Source of the DNA: JBBIMP01 sp037444305
GTDB taxonomy: Bacteria; Acidobacteriota; UBA6911
Assembly (NCBI GenBank): GCA_037444305.1
Contig: JBBIMP010000024.1
Location: 13,895-77,894, forward strand
Length of the DNA stretch: 64,000 nt
Direction of reading: 5' to 3'
Shown here: positions 1-8,013 of the stretch, piece after piece
Position numbering within the stretch: the first letter of the stretch is position 1
How the letters are laid out: every line of letters begins with the position of its first letter
Notes under the pieces: generated by a model
What the model saw: only the letters and a program-made list of their open reading frames with translations
Told to the model about the DNA's origin: nothing
The model's database searches: none
Program-made: the position numbers and the translations under genes

Positions 1-57
1 TCCTTTCTTTTTGCTTTTGCCGCTCAAATGCCGTCTCCGCCGGATTCCCTGCGGCTT

Positions 58-2337
58 TCAGTTCTTTTTCCGGGGCCGCGACAGGGTTGATTCGATCAAG
101 CCAAAATTGGTTCGAGCTTCACGGTAGTCCGGTCTGATCTCCAGGGCTTTGGCGATGGCCTCCAGCGCTTTTGGGGTATATCCCAGATTGAAAAGGGCGA
201 TGCCCAGGTTGTGGTAGGCTTCCGCATAATCCTTCTTCAGATCGACAGCTTTCGCATACATGGACACCGCTTCCTGGAGTTCCCCGGCATCGGCCAAGGC
301 GATTCCGAGGTTGTAGTAGGCATCCGTGTATTTTGGATCGAGGCGGATCGTCTCACGGTACTGTTCCACCGCTTTGTCGCGCGCGCCCTGGCTGTAAAGG
401 GCAACCGCATAATTGTACCGGGTTTCCGCATCGTCCGGCTCCAGTTGGATGGATTCCTTGTAGTGGGTGATCGCCGTATCCACCCGCCCAAGTTGAAAAT
501 AGGCGGTGCCCAGGTTTGTGTGAGCCTCGGCGTACTCCTTGTTGATCTCCAGGGCCTTCTCGAAGTTGGCGATCGCCGGCTGGATTTTGCCCTGTCTCAG
601 GAACAGAGCGCCCAAACCCAGGTAGGCTTCCTGCTGTTCCGGATATTTCCGGAGCACGTCCTCGTAGGCGGCGATCGCTTCCCTCTCCCGGCCCAGCTTC
701 GCCGCGGCGTTTCCCCAGTACACACGCAGGAGCAGGTCGTCCGGCAACAGGTGCAGAGACCGGTTGTAGAATTCCACGGCCTCGCCGTATTTTCCTTCCC
801 GATAAAGAAGCAGGCCCATATTTTTGAGCAGAATGGGATGGTCACTGCGAATCTCGAGAGCCTTCGAATAATACTCGTAGGCGCGCTCGCTGTTGCCGAG
901 TTCATAGTATGTGAAACCGAGGTTGACGGTCGCTTCGAAAAAGCGGGGCCGCAGCCGCAGGGCTTCAGTGTAATACGAAAGGGCCTGCTTGTGCCGGCCG
1001 CGGTTTCCCTCCACTATCCCGAGGATTTGGTGCGCCATGAAGTTCGTCCCGTCGACCTTCAGCGCATGCTGGAACAGCGAGTCGGAATCCTTCCAATTAC
1101 GCACCTGAAACCAGGTTGTGATCGTCAAAGATCCGATCACGAGCGCGCCCATCCCCGCCTTCGATACACCGGGGATCTTTCGTCTTTCGAGCATGTCCGG
1201 GATCGCCCAGGCGAGAAGAGCAAAGATTCCTATGAGCGGTACGTAGGTATAGCGATCCGCCATCGCCTGCCCTCCAACCTGCACCAGGCCGATCACCGGA
1301 ATCAATGTTCCCACATACCAGAACCAGCCGAACGGCAGATAGGGGAAGCGGGAACCGTGCCGGACGGCCAGCACGGATGCGGCAACCAGAAGGATCGCCG
1401 CCGCGGCGGTCTCCCGAAAAGCATAGGGGACAGCAGGAAACGGGTAGTACACGCTCAGATCGGCCGGCCAGACCGTCTTGACGAGATAGGAAATATAGGA
1501 GTTCAGGGCATTTGCGATTCTGAAGGCCGGCGGCACATCGCTGACGTGAACCACCGCTCCACCCGCCCTTTGAACGTAGAAGGTCACCGCGCTCGAAGCT
1601 GCCGCCAGAAGAAAGAAGGGCAGCTTTTCACGCGCCAGCCTTGGAAGCTGCGGCACGAACGTCTTCAGCGCATGCCCGCGTTGAAGACGGGCTTTCCCGG
1701 CACCGGAAGCCGTCAGGACCTGCCCCCGGTTCAACGGCCAGTAATCCATGAGCAGCAGAACGAACGGCAGGGTGACCAGCATGGGTTTGGACATCAGGCC
1801 GAGCGCGAAAAATCCGACTGCCAGCAGATAGCGGGGCGTGGACGGCAGCTTCACATAGCGGGCATACGCCAGCATTGTCAGCAGCCAGAAGAATGTGCTC
1901 AGCACGTCCTTTCGCTCAGAAATCCATGCGACCGATTCCACATGAAGCGGATGCAGGGCGAAGAGCGCTGCGACAAAAGCGCTGCGCCAGATCTTCCCCG
2001 TAAGAAAGCGGAACAATTCGAATAGGAGGAGGGTGTTCAATACATGGAAAAGAACGTTGACCAGATGATGGGGGCCCGGCTCGCGGCCCAGGATCTGGCA
2101 ATCCAGCATGTGCGAAAGCCACGTCAGCGGATGCCAGTTGGCGGCATGACCGGTGGTAAACGCCCACAGAATGTTCTCAGGAGTGAAACCTGTTAAGACC
2201 CTCCAGTTGTCGTAAACGTAATCGCCATCGTCGAAGCTGATGAAGTCGTGCCGGTATACTTGAGCGTAGGCGGCAATAGTAAGCGCCGCCAGGACCACAC
2301 AGATCCACAATTCGCGCCTTTTCATAATGCCCGTCAT
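58..2337 (-). CDS. TMTC-like multispanning membrane protein with C-terminal TPR array
   Basis: 759 aa. The N-terminal ~400 residues are hydrophobic with many predicted membrane helices. They carry motifs typical of the bacterial TMTC/O-mannosyltransferase-like family: NWHPLTWLSHMLD near residue 65, then HPLHVESVAWISERKDVLS near residue 125. From about residue 430 to the end there are some nine tetratricopeptide repeats of 34 residues (for example AEAHTNLGTAYFQLGRVDTA). Family knowledge suggests a membrane protein transferring sugars from lipid-linked donors, with the TPRs binding protein partners; no activity can be proved here. The ATG at 2337 overlaps the stop of an upstream decayed fragment in ATGA fashion. 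An in-frame ATG at 2325 (MKRREL) is an equally good start. Confidence 0.8.
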   Translation of the reverse strand: MTGIMKRRELWICVVLAALTIAAYAQVYRHDFISFDDGDYVYDNWRVLTGFTPENILWAFTTGHAANWHPLTWLSHMLDCQILGREPGPHHLVNVLFHVLNTLLLFELFRFLTGKIWRSAFVAALFALHPLHVESVAWISERKDVLSTFFWLLTMLAYARYVKLPSTPRYLLAVGFFALGLMSKPMLVTLPFVLLLMDYWPLNRGQVLTASGAGKARLQRGHALKTFVPQLPRLAREKLPFFLLAAASSAVTFYVQRAGGAVVHVSDVPPAFRIANALNSYISYLVKTVWPADLSVYYPFPAVPYAFRETAAAAILLVAASVLAVRHGSRFPYLPFGWFWYVGTLIPVIGLVQVGGQAMADRYTYVPLIGIFALLAWAIPDMLERRKIPGVSKAGMGALVIGSLTITTWFQVRNWKDSDSLFQHALKVDGTNFMAHQILGIVEGNRGRHKQALSYYTEALRLRPRFFEATVNLGFTYYELGNSERAYEYYSKALEIRSDHPILLKNMGLLLYREGKYGEAVEFYNRSLHLLPDDLLLRVYWGNAAAKLGREREAIAAYEDVLRKYPEQQEAYLGLGALFLRQGKIQPAIANFEKALEINKEYAEAHTNLGTAYFQLGRVDTAITHYKESIQLEPDDAETRYNYAVALYSQGARDKAVEQYRETIRLDPKYTDAYYNLGIALADAGELQEAVSMYAKAVDLKKDYAEAYHNLGIALFNLGYTPKALEAIAKALEIRPDYREARTNFGLIESTLSRPRKKN

Positions 2338-2500
2338 ATCTCAGCCCCACAGCCACCTTTGCGATTTGAGTGCAGAATATAGCTCAGAACATCCTTGCGT
2401 TCGGCCACCCACGCCACAGATTCAACGTGCAGCTGATGAAGCGCAAAGATGCCTTCGGCATGGCGAGGATCTTTGCAGAATAGAGGCCAGGTTGCAAGCT
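2334..2500 (-). pseudogene. Decayed fragment of a second TMTC-like gene
   Basis: On the minus strand this short open frame encodes FALHQLHVESVAWVAERKDV followed by LS. It matches the FALHPLHVESVAWISERKDV segment (plus LS) of the adjacent 759-aa gene with only a few substitutions. The preceding residues (PLHQLATWPLFC) may correspond to the NWHPLTW region, with what lies between deleted. The frame ends in TGA at 2334-2336, overlapping the ATG of the intact gene. There is no start codon with a ribosome site and no room for a complete protein. It is best read as a remnant of a tandem paralogue that was mostly deleted. Confidence 0.65.
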
Positions 2501-2604
2501 GATGCAACGGAATGAACTCGCAATTGCATGAACGGAGCTAAACGGTTACCATCTTGATGCTGTGCCGGGTGAAGTCGGCGCCGGCCGGAAAGGAAACCTT
2601 AGTC

Positions 2605-4965
2605 ATGATGCAGCATTTTTATCGAACCATTCTGTCGGTTGCTCTCCTGCTTTTCGCAACCATGCCCCTGCAGGCGCAAGCGACCTTCATGATATCCTCC
2701 ACGGCCGTGTCCGGCGCCAGAATTGGCGTGGCCGAACTTGCCGGAGAGGTCTTCCTGACGGTGATCTCCGGCGCATCCGTCGCCCAGCCCATGCAGGTCC
2801 GATACGATGCCAGGATCACCAACAACTCCGCTGCCGAGATTATGGTCCTGGGCACGGGCGGGTTTTCCGGCATCGCCGCCACGCCCGCCGTGAACGCCGC
2901 CGCCGGGATCATCTCCTTCAACATTCCTGCCGGCGGAGTGCCCGGAAACTCCATCCGTATTCAGGGCGTCCGGCTGGACCTGTCCACAAAGGTCCAGGGC
3001 CCGCTGGCGGCCACCATTACAAGTCCCGAACCCGGCGGCAATGCCATCCTCGGGGGGCAGGCGAAGGTGAATGTCATCAGCCAGATCCTCGCGCCGTTCA
3101 GTCTGAGCCTGGAAAACAACGGCACCCTGACCTACTCGGGAGGATCGCCCGTCACCCCAGCCGCAACCTTTCTGATCAGAGAGGAGTACGTAAGTGCCTT
3201 TACAAGCGATACAGGGCTGTTCGGCCAGACGGTCCCGGCCAGACTCCGCTTCCGGCCCTTCCTGCCGATCCCGGAGGGGGTGAGAATCACTTTCGCATCC
3301 AAGGCCTTCGACTCAGCGACGGGTGCATTCTTCGTCACATCCTCCGGATCGGACGAAACGGTGCCCCGGAGCGACGGCACGGCCGATGTCGTGTATCTGT
3401 TCTCGGGCACGCCCATGAGCCGTCAGATGGCGGAATCCTTTGAAGTCTCGATCGAACTGACATCTGTTCCCAAGTTTGGCGCGGGTTTCGTGAATTTTCA
3501 GGTCGCCATGGAGCCTTTGGGGATCGCGGTGCCGAACGCCCAATTCCCATCTACGGACATCCCGCGCTATCTCGAGCAACTCCTTCCCGATGAAGCCGCG
3601 ATCAGCACCGGCTTCAGCGAATTGCAGTTCCCCTTCCGGAAGGCCGCGGATGGAATCTACACCGGCCTCGCAGTCACCAACCCGTTCGAAAAGAAAGCCC
3701 GCGTCACGCTGAGGGCCTTTGGCTTAGGGGGAGAGCTGATCGAAGGCGCCGGCATCACGAATCCGGTGACCATCGACATCCCCAGGAAAGGGCAGTTCGC
3801 GAAGCTGGCCCAGGAGATTTTCGGCCCGGGGGTCCTCGCTGCGAGTCATGGAACGATCCGGCTGGAGGGAAACCGGCCGGAACTCGCCGGCTTTTATCTG
3901 CACGGAAACGAGAAAGGCCCGGGGCTGGACGGCTCGACCGCAGAGCTGGACGCAACCACGGGTTGGATATGGCCGGTCGTATTCCGGCAGGATCCTTCCG
4001 CGTCCACCACGCTCGAAATCCACAATCCCGGGACCGTTTCCGCCACGGCAACGCTGACACTGCTCGATGCTTCCGGCAGTCAAATCAGAAAGGGCACACT
4101 GCCGATACCCGCGAAGGGCTCTATTTTTCAGGACCTGAGGATTTTGTTTCCGGGGATTGACCTCGCCTCCTTCAGCGGAGGATACATCGCTGGCGAGTCG
4201 GACTTTCCGCTTGTAGCGCGACAGACGTTCGGCAACATTCTGGAATCGAACACGCTGCAGGGCCAGAAGGCTTTCTACGGCCTCCGATTGCACGCGGCTC
4301 ACTTTGCCTCAGGCGGCGCCTATTCGACGGAACTGAGCATCGTCAACATGCACTCCTCTCTGCCGGCGATCCTGACCCTGACGGCGCTTAACGACAGCGG
4401 CGTCCCCTTCCCGATAAGCGGCAATCCGGCCAGCCTCGAAATACGACCCAAAGGGCAATGGATCGGAACCGCGGCAAGCCTCTTTCCCCTGCTGGGATCC
4501 GCTCTTGCGACCGGCTCGATCCGGATAGACATCCAGCCCACATCGGCCGGTTACTTCATCCTCTCGCCCCACATCGCGGGCGCGCTGCGCTTCTCGACCA
4601 TTCACGGCAGTTCCTCCACGCTCCCGCTTTTCATCCCGCCGCTCCTGGATTTCGTCTTTTCTCACATTGCCGAGGCCGCCGGGTATTTCACAGGGGTCGC
4701 CGTGCTGAATCCGAATTCCGTCCCGGTCGAAATCCGGATGGAGGCTTTCGGGCCCGATGGCGCCACACTGGGAACCTATTCGACCGCTCTCCAGCCGGGC
4801 CAGAGGTTCGCCAGGCTTCTTCCCGAACTCATCCCTTCCACCCTCGGCAGGTTGGGAGGGTACGTTCGGATTCGTGCAGACTTGCCTGTTGTGAGCTTCT
4901 CCGTATTCGGGAGCGATGACGGAAGGTCGTTGGGCGCCATCCCCCCGCAGAACATTCGCAGGTAG
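2605..4965 (+). CDS. Secreted beta-rich repeat protein
   Basis: 786 aa from the ATG at 2605, chosen because it gives a clean signal peptide (MMQHFYRTILSVALLLFATM, then cleavage near LQAQA) and has AAAGGAAA about 10 bases upstream; a longer frame opens at 2554. Residues ~25-330 form a beta-rich domain that aligns by eye with the N-terminus of the protein at 5483-7057 (both start ATF and share a GTGGF/Y-SG-V/I stretch). Residues ~350-786 hold about four ~100-residue repeats with a pattern like YTGLAVTNP, then an F/L-D-A-G turn, a G-Q-F-A-K-L segment and a closing strand. It has no catalytic motif I recognise. It is probably exported to the cell surface or medium and may be a T2SS cargo. Confidence 0.7.
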   Translation: MMQHFYRTILSVALLLFATMPLQAQATFMISSTAVSGARIGVAELAGEVFLTVISGASVAQPMQVRYDARITNNSAAEIMVLGTGGFSGIAATPAVNAAAGIISFNIPAGGVPGNSIRIQGVRLDLSTKVQGPLAATITSPEPGGNAILGGQAKVNVISQILAPFSLSLENNGTLTYSGGSPVTPAATFLIREEYVSAFTSDTGLFGQTVPARLRFRPFLPIPEGVRITFASKAFDSATGAFFVTSSGSDETVPRSDGTADVVYLFSGTPMSRQMAESFEVSIELTSVPKFGAGFVNFQVAMEPLGIAVPNAQFPSTDIPRYLEQLLPDEAAISTGFSELQFPFRKAADGIYTGLAVTNPFEKKARVTLRAFGLGGELIEGAGITNPVTIDIPRKGQFAKLAQEIFGPGVLAASHGTIRLEGNRPELAGFYLHGNEKGPGLDGSTAELDATTGWIWPVVFRQDPSASTTLEIHNPGTVSATATLTLLDASGSQIRKGTLPIPAKGSIFQDLRILFPGIDLASFSGGYIAGESDFPLVARQTFGNILESNTLQGQKAFYGLRLHAAHFASGGAYSTELSIVNMHSSLPAILTLTALNDSGVPFPISGNPASLEIRPKGQWIGTAASLFPLLGSALATGSIRIDIQPTSAGYFILSPHIAGALRFSTIHGSSSTLPLFIPPLLDFVFSHIAEAAGYFTGVAVLNPNSVPVEIRMEAFGPDGATLGTYSTALQPGQRFARLLPELIPSTLGRLGGYVRIRADLPVVSFSVFGSDDGRSLGAIPPQNIRR

Positions 4966-5067
4966 AGGGAATTGACGGGGAGGGTCCACAAAGCTTGCGG
5001 CGAGGGGAAGGTTCCCGGCAGAATGTCCATGCCGGCCGGATGAGAAGCGCTGCAGCCCCTCTCGTCT

Positions 5068-5403
5068 TCAGGGCTTGATGGTCCGCGCCTTTTTCAGCAG
5101 CTCTTCCAGCTCCCTGGGTGAGAGACCCGGCGGATATTCATCAACCGCCTTCTCCTCGGGATTCACCACCACCGGTATCGTCAACCGGGCCATACCTTCG
5201 ACGCTCTTCTGCAGTATCAGGGTGATACTGTCTTCATAGTTCTTCTCTTCTATCGCTGTTTCGAGTGTCACCCTCACCTCCACCGACCGGCCCGGTCCGA
5301 GCGTTAGCGGGACATTCTGGGATCGGAAGGCGCGGCTGCCTGACTCGTATCCCTTCTCATTCGCCGACCGAGCAGCATCTCTCTGCTCGACTCCCGGGCC
5401 CAC
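5068..5403 (-). CDS. Small hypothetical beta-domain protein, possibly a 3' remnant
   Basis: 111 aa from a GTG at 5403, with AGAGGG a few bases upstream. Residues ~30-85 look like genuine coding sequence (alternating hydrophobic strands, LTLGPGRSVEVRVTLETAI, ending IPVVVNPEE), followed by a charged helix near the C-terminus. No signal peptide is seen. The same frame stays open upstream of the GTG, through the hairpin at 5423-5447 and into the end of the 5483-7057 gene, so this may be the tail of a formerly longer protein rather than a free-standing gene. I do not recognise the family. Confidence 0.4.
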   Translation of the reverse strand: MGPGVEQRDAARSANEKGYESGSRAFRSQNVPLTLGPGRSVEVRVTLETAIEEKNYEDSITLILQKSVEGMARLTIPVVVNPEEKAVDEYPPGLSPRELEELLKKARTIKP

Positions 5404-5422
5404 ACCGACCCTCTGAAAGTAG

Positions 5423-5447
5423 AAGGGGCTGCCAGAGGCAGCCCCTT
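5423..5447 (-). terminator. Hairpin terminator downstream of the 5483-7057 gene
   Basis: A perfect 11-bp stem (AAGGGGCTGCC / GGCAGCCCCTT) with a 3-base loop, beginning 36 bases past the stop of the minus-strand gene. On the minus strand it is followed by TTCTACTTT, a weak T-rich tract. The strong stem and its position support a terminator; the imperfect T-run lowers confidence. Confidence 0.55.
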
Positions 5448-5482
5448 CCTGTCCTTGTCGATTTGCATCGACAGGCGAATGC

Positions 5483-7057
5483 TTAGTTGTTCAGCGCTTC
5501 AGGCAATGTAGTCCTGCCGGTGATGACCAGCGCCAGGGCGCCCTGTGAGAACGTCCTGAAATCGCTCAGCACGTACTGCCCGTGGGCGTTCGTAAAGTTG
5601 GTGACGACGACGATGTAGCCGTTGAAGGTGCTGGCCCAGGCGTCGGTCACCGGGACAGCCGCGAACAGCTGCGACAGCATCACGGTGTATGTGCTGCCCG
5701 ACGGCAGGCTGCCCGAAGCGTCGAGACCCGTTCCGGGTGCTCCCGCCCTGGTCGTGTAGGTGACAACCGTTGGAACCGCCGCTGCGCCTGTCTGCAGCTG
5801 CGGGTAGATGTAGAACGTAATCGTCCCGCTCTGCGCTATCGCACCGGTTAAGCCCATGATCGATGCGCCGGGATCCCTGGTTGTGTTGGCGACCGAGATG
5901 CCGGTGTCAAAACCGCTCGCGGCTATGCGCGTTGCGAACGGAATCAGGAGGGTCGTAGTGGCGCTGGTGAATTCCACGATGTTCCCGCCGGCGATGGCAT
6001 CCATGCTGAAACGCGGCATCGGATTTGTGAAAACCGCGCCCGTGGTCAGGAAGGCGCTGCTGATCGGCGCCAACTGGACCGTGATGGAGATCGGGGACAC
6101 CGGGGCGAACGTCGTAGTGCCGCCGGCGATCGTAATGGGGATCCTGAGGGCTTCAATTTCGCTGAAGCTCGTGGCGCCAGATGATGTCATCTGATAGAAG
6201 ACTTCTCTGGCGGACGCCGCGGTGCTGGCCGAGCTTATCGTCAAGGTAGTGGTGGCCGCCGTGAATGCACCCGGAGTGGCTGTTGCCGTGGTTGCCGTCG
6301 CCCGCGTGAAGACGCCGTCGATGGGGGTTGTGGTGCCGGCCCTGACGGTGTTTATCGTAAGCGGGAATGTGATTGTCACACCCGCCGGAGGCGCGGCGGA
6401 TACGAACAGGCGGATACCGACGCCGTTAGCATCAGCAGGGACGTCTCCAGAAGCCGGTGTCCATGCATTGTTCCAGCCTTCGTTGACGACCAGCGTCACG
6501 GTAGGACCGGTGACAGCGCCCATTGTATTGACCGAAGCGGCAGTTCCGGGCGTGACTGCGCCCAGCCCGCTTGCCGTCGCGTTGATGACCACGACGCTCG
6601 ACTGGCCGGCCACGATGGCATTGCCGGTCGTGGAGATTGTGGATATGAGCGTGGTCAGGAACGTGCCGACGAGGCTGACCCGGATTCCGGAGACGGTGAT
6701 GGTCCCGCTTGTCGCTTCAGCGGGAACGTTAAGGACGAGCAAACCCGCGGAGTTGCTCGAAAGGGTCGTGTTCACGGATACGCCCGTATAACCGCCCGTG
6801 CCCACCACGACAGCGGGCGCGCCCGTTGTCAGCGCAGGTGCGGTGATCGCCGCGCCGCCGTATCTGATGGTTATGGTGCCCGCCAACGAAGAACCCGAAA
6901 TCTGGGAAAATGTGATCGCGCCGGTCCGCGCCGTGTGATCCTGGACCGTCGCTGTCGTCACAGGAACGCTGCCCACGGAGAATGTCGCCTGGGCATAAGC
7001 TGCGGCCGTGAGCGTGAGGAACATCACGGCTGCCACGAAAAGGTTTCTCATTTTCAT
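5483..7057 (-). CDS. Secreted Thr/Ala-rich beta protein, paralogue of 2605-4965
   Basis: 524 aa with a clear signal peptide (MKMRNLFVAAVMFLTLTAAA, then YAQA). The composition is very rich in Thr, Ala, Gly and Val, as in secreted adhesin-like or fibre proteins. The first ~150 residues are homologous by eye to the N-terminal domain of the protein at 2605-4965. Residues ~395-515 resemble one unit of that protein's C-terminal repeat (FDTGISVANT, a GSTYTVMLSQLF segment, then FNGYIVVVTNF). It has a likely promoter at 7231-7260, a ~165-base structured leader and a terminator hairpin at 5423-5447, so it is probably monocistronic. No enzyme motif is seen. An extracellular or surface location is inferred from the signal peptide. 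Confidence 0.7.
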   Translation of the reverse strand: MKMRNLFVAAVMFLTLTAAAYAQATFSVGSVPVTTATVQDHTARTGAITFSQISGSSLAGTITIRYGGAAITAPALTTGAPAVVVGTGGYTGVSVNTTLSSNSAGLLVLNVPAEATSGTITVSGIRVSLVGTFLTTLISTISTTGNAIVAGQSSVVVINATASGLGAVTPGTAASVNTMGAVTGPTVTLVVNEGWNNAWTPASGDVPADANGVGIRLFVSAAPPAGVTITFPLTINTVRAGTTTPIDGVFTRATATTATATPGAFTAATTTLTISSASTAASAREVFYQMTSSGATSFSEIEALRIPITIAGGTTTFAPVSPISITVQLAPISSAFLTTGAVFTNPMPRFSMDAIAGGNIVEFTSATTTLLIPFATRIAASGFDTGISVANTTRDPGASIMGLTGAIAQSGTITFYIYPQLQTGAAAVPTVVTYTTRAGAPGTGLDASGSLPSGSTYTVMLSQLFAAVPVTDAWASTFNGYIVVVTNFTNAHGQYVLSDFRTFSQGALALVITGRTTLPEALNN

Positions 7058-7230
7058 CTTGTGTGAACTCCTTGATTTAAAGAGGCGTGGGGGCTGGCCC
7101 CACGGGTATTTGTGTTTTCCAACGAGAGAATACTTGCAACTCCTGTCGAGGCTTCATAGCGTGCTGCGAGTCCCTCATTTCGAGGCCACCCTTCGCCCGG
7201 GTAGATTCCGGCACACGAATGACGGGGCAA
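7058..7230 (-). promoter_or_regulatory. Long structured 5' leader of the 5483-7057 gene
   Basis: The stretch 7058-7422 contains no gene. On the minus strand about 165 bases lie between the putative promoter and the start codon. They include a GC-rich hairpin at 7086-7104 (CGTGGGG / CCCCACG, 5-base loop) about 30 bases before the start, and a CCTCGAAATGAGG hairpin further upstream. AAGGAG just before the start is the ribosome site. The leader could be a cis-regulator or simply a stabilising UTR; I cannot assign it to a known riboswitch class. Confidence 0.35.
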
Positions 7231-7260
7231 ACTCTACCAATGACGCCTCAGAACTGTCAA
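7231..7260 (-). promoter_or_regulatory. Sigma-70-type promoter for the 5483-7057 gene
   Basis: Minus strand: a perfect TTGACA (complement of 7255-7260), an 18-base spacer and TAGAGT (complement of 7231-7236). It points at the secreted-protein gene, with transcription expected to begin near 7224. Confidence 0.45.
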
Positions 7261-7407
7261 GCAGTTTCTGCCCGCCCTGTGCGGGCGAAACCCGTGAAAT
7301 AAGCTTCATGAAACTCACTCGGCCATACAGATGCGCGACCCCCTGGAAAGTGGCTAACTATTTTTCGTCCCCGGTCGTTTGCGACTTTACGGGCCGTCGC
7401 TCATCTG

Positions 7408-7413
7408 TATAAT
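7408..7413 (+). promoter_or_regulatory. -10 element (TATAAT) just before the ECF sigma gene
   Basis: A consensus TATAAT ends ten bases before the ATG at 7423 and no Shine-Dalgarno sequence lies between them. If it is used, the message would start at or within a few bases of the ATG, that is, leaderless. No good -35 box is seen at 16-18 bases upstream, so it could also be a chance match. Confidence 0.3.
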
Positions 7414-7422
7414 TGCCGGTCA

Positions 7423-8013
7423 ATGAGCGACGGCCGGCCGGCAGGGCAACTGGTTGAATATGCGCGTGCGGGCGACCGCTCGGCCATGCGTGAAATCTAC
7501 CGGCAGTTCGCACCCCGCATCTATAACTTTTTGTTCAGGATGCTGGGCTCCCGCGAGGAGGCGGAGGATGTTACGCAGCAGACCTTCCTTATCGCACTCC
7601 GGGAAATCGGGAAGCTGCGGGACGCCGGGCAATTGGAATCCTGGATTTACAGGATTGCCAGGAATGAGGTCTACCAGAGGTTCCGGCGGAAGAAGATTAT
7701 CGGCCCCGATAGCGAGGCCGAGGAGGCCGGCAAGGGGCTTCTGGAGGGCCGCCCTTCCGCCAACCCGGAAAGGGCGCTGCTGAACCGGGAATTGGGCCAG
7801 GTGCTCAGGAATGTCCTGAGCAGCCTGCCGCTCAGAATGCGGGAAGCCTTCGTGCTCGCGGTCGTGCAGGAGATGAGCTACAAGGAAATATGCCAGGTCA
7901 CGGGACGTTCCCTGCTGGCCGTAAAAACCGATATCTACCGGGCGCGGCTCAGCGCCAGGAAGGAACTGGCTGCTTATCTGAAAAAGGAGCAGACCGAGAG
8001 AAGCGAAAGATGA
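7423..8013 (+). CDS. ECF-family RNA polymerase sigma factor
   Basis: 196 aa, the usual length for an ECF (RpoE-type) sigma factor. Region 2 spans residues ~10-80, with FLFRMLGSREEAEDVTQQTF, the core-binding and -10 recognition segment. Region 4 spans ~125-180, with LPLRMREAFVLAVVQEMSYK and the helix-turn-helix TGRSLLAVKTDIYRARL that contacts the -35. It directs RNA polymerase to a dedicated promoter set. The next gene, an anti-sigma factor, overlaps its stop codon by ATGA, so the pair is translationally coupled. It belongs to a three-gene operon extending to about 9091. Confidence 0.92.
   Translation: MSDGRPAGQLVEYARAGDRSAMREIYRQFAPRIYNFLFRMLGSREEAEDVTQQTFLIALREIGKLRDAGQLESWIYRIARNEVYQRFRRKKIIGPDSEAEEAGKGLLEGRPSANPERALLNRELGQVLRNVLSSLPLRMREAFVLAVVQEMSYKEICQVTGRSLLAVKTDIYRARLSARKELAAYLKKEQTERSER

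Noticed and set aside
2327..2515. 62-codon plus-strand ORF before the secreted protein gene
   Set aside because: It is antisense to the decayed TMTC-like fragment and has no ribosome site or domain.
7120..7225. Possible cyclic-di-GMP (GEMM) riboswitch in the leader
   Set aside because: There is a CCTCGAAATGAGGGAC hairpin that recalls the GEMM P1b element, but the conserved GCAAAGCC and receptor segments are not present.
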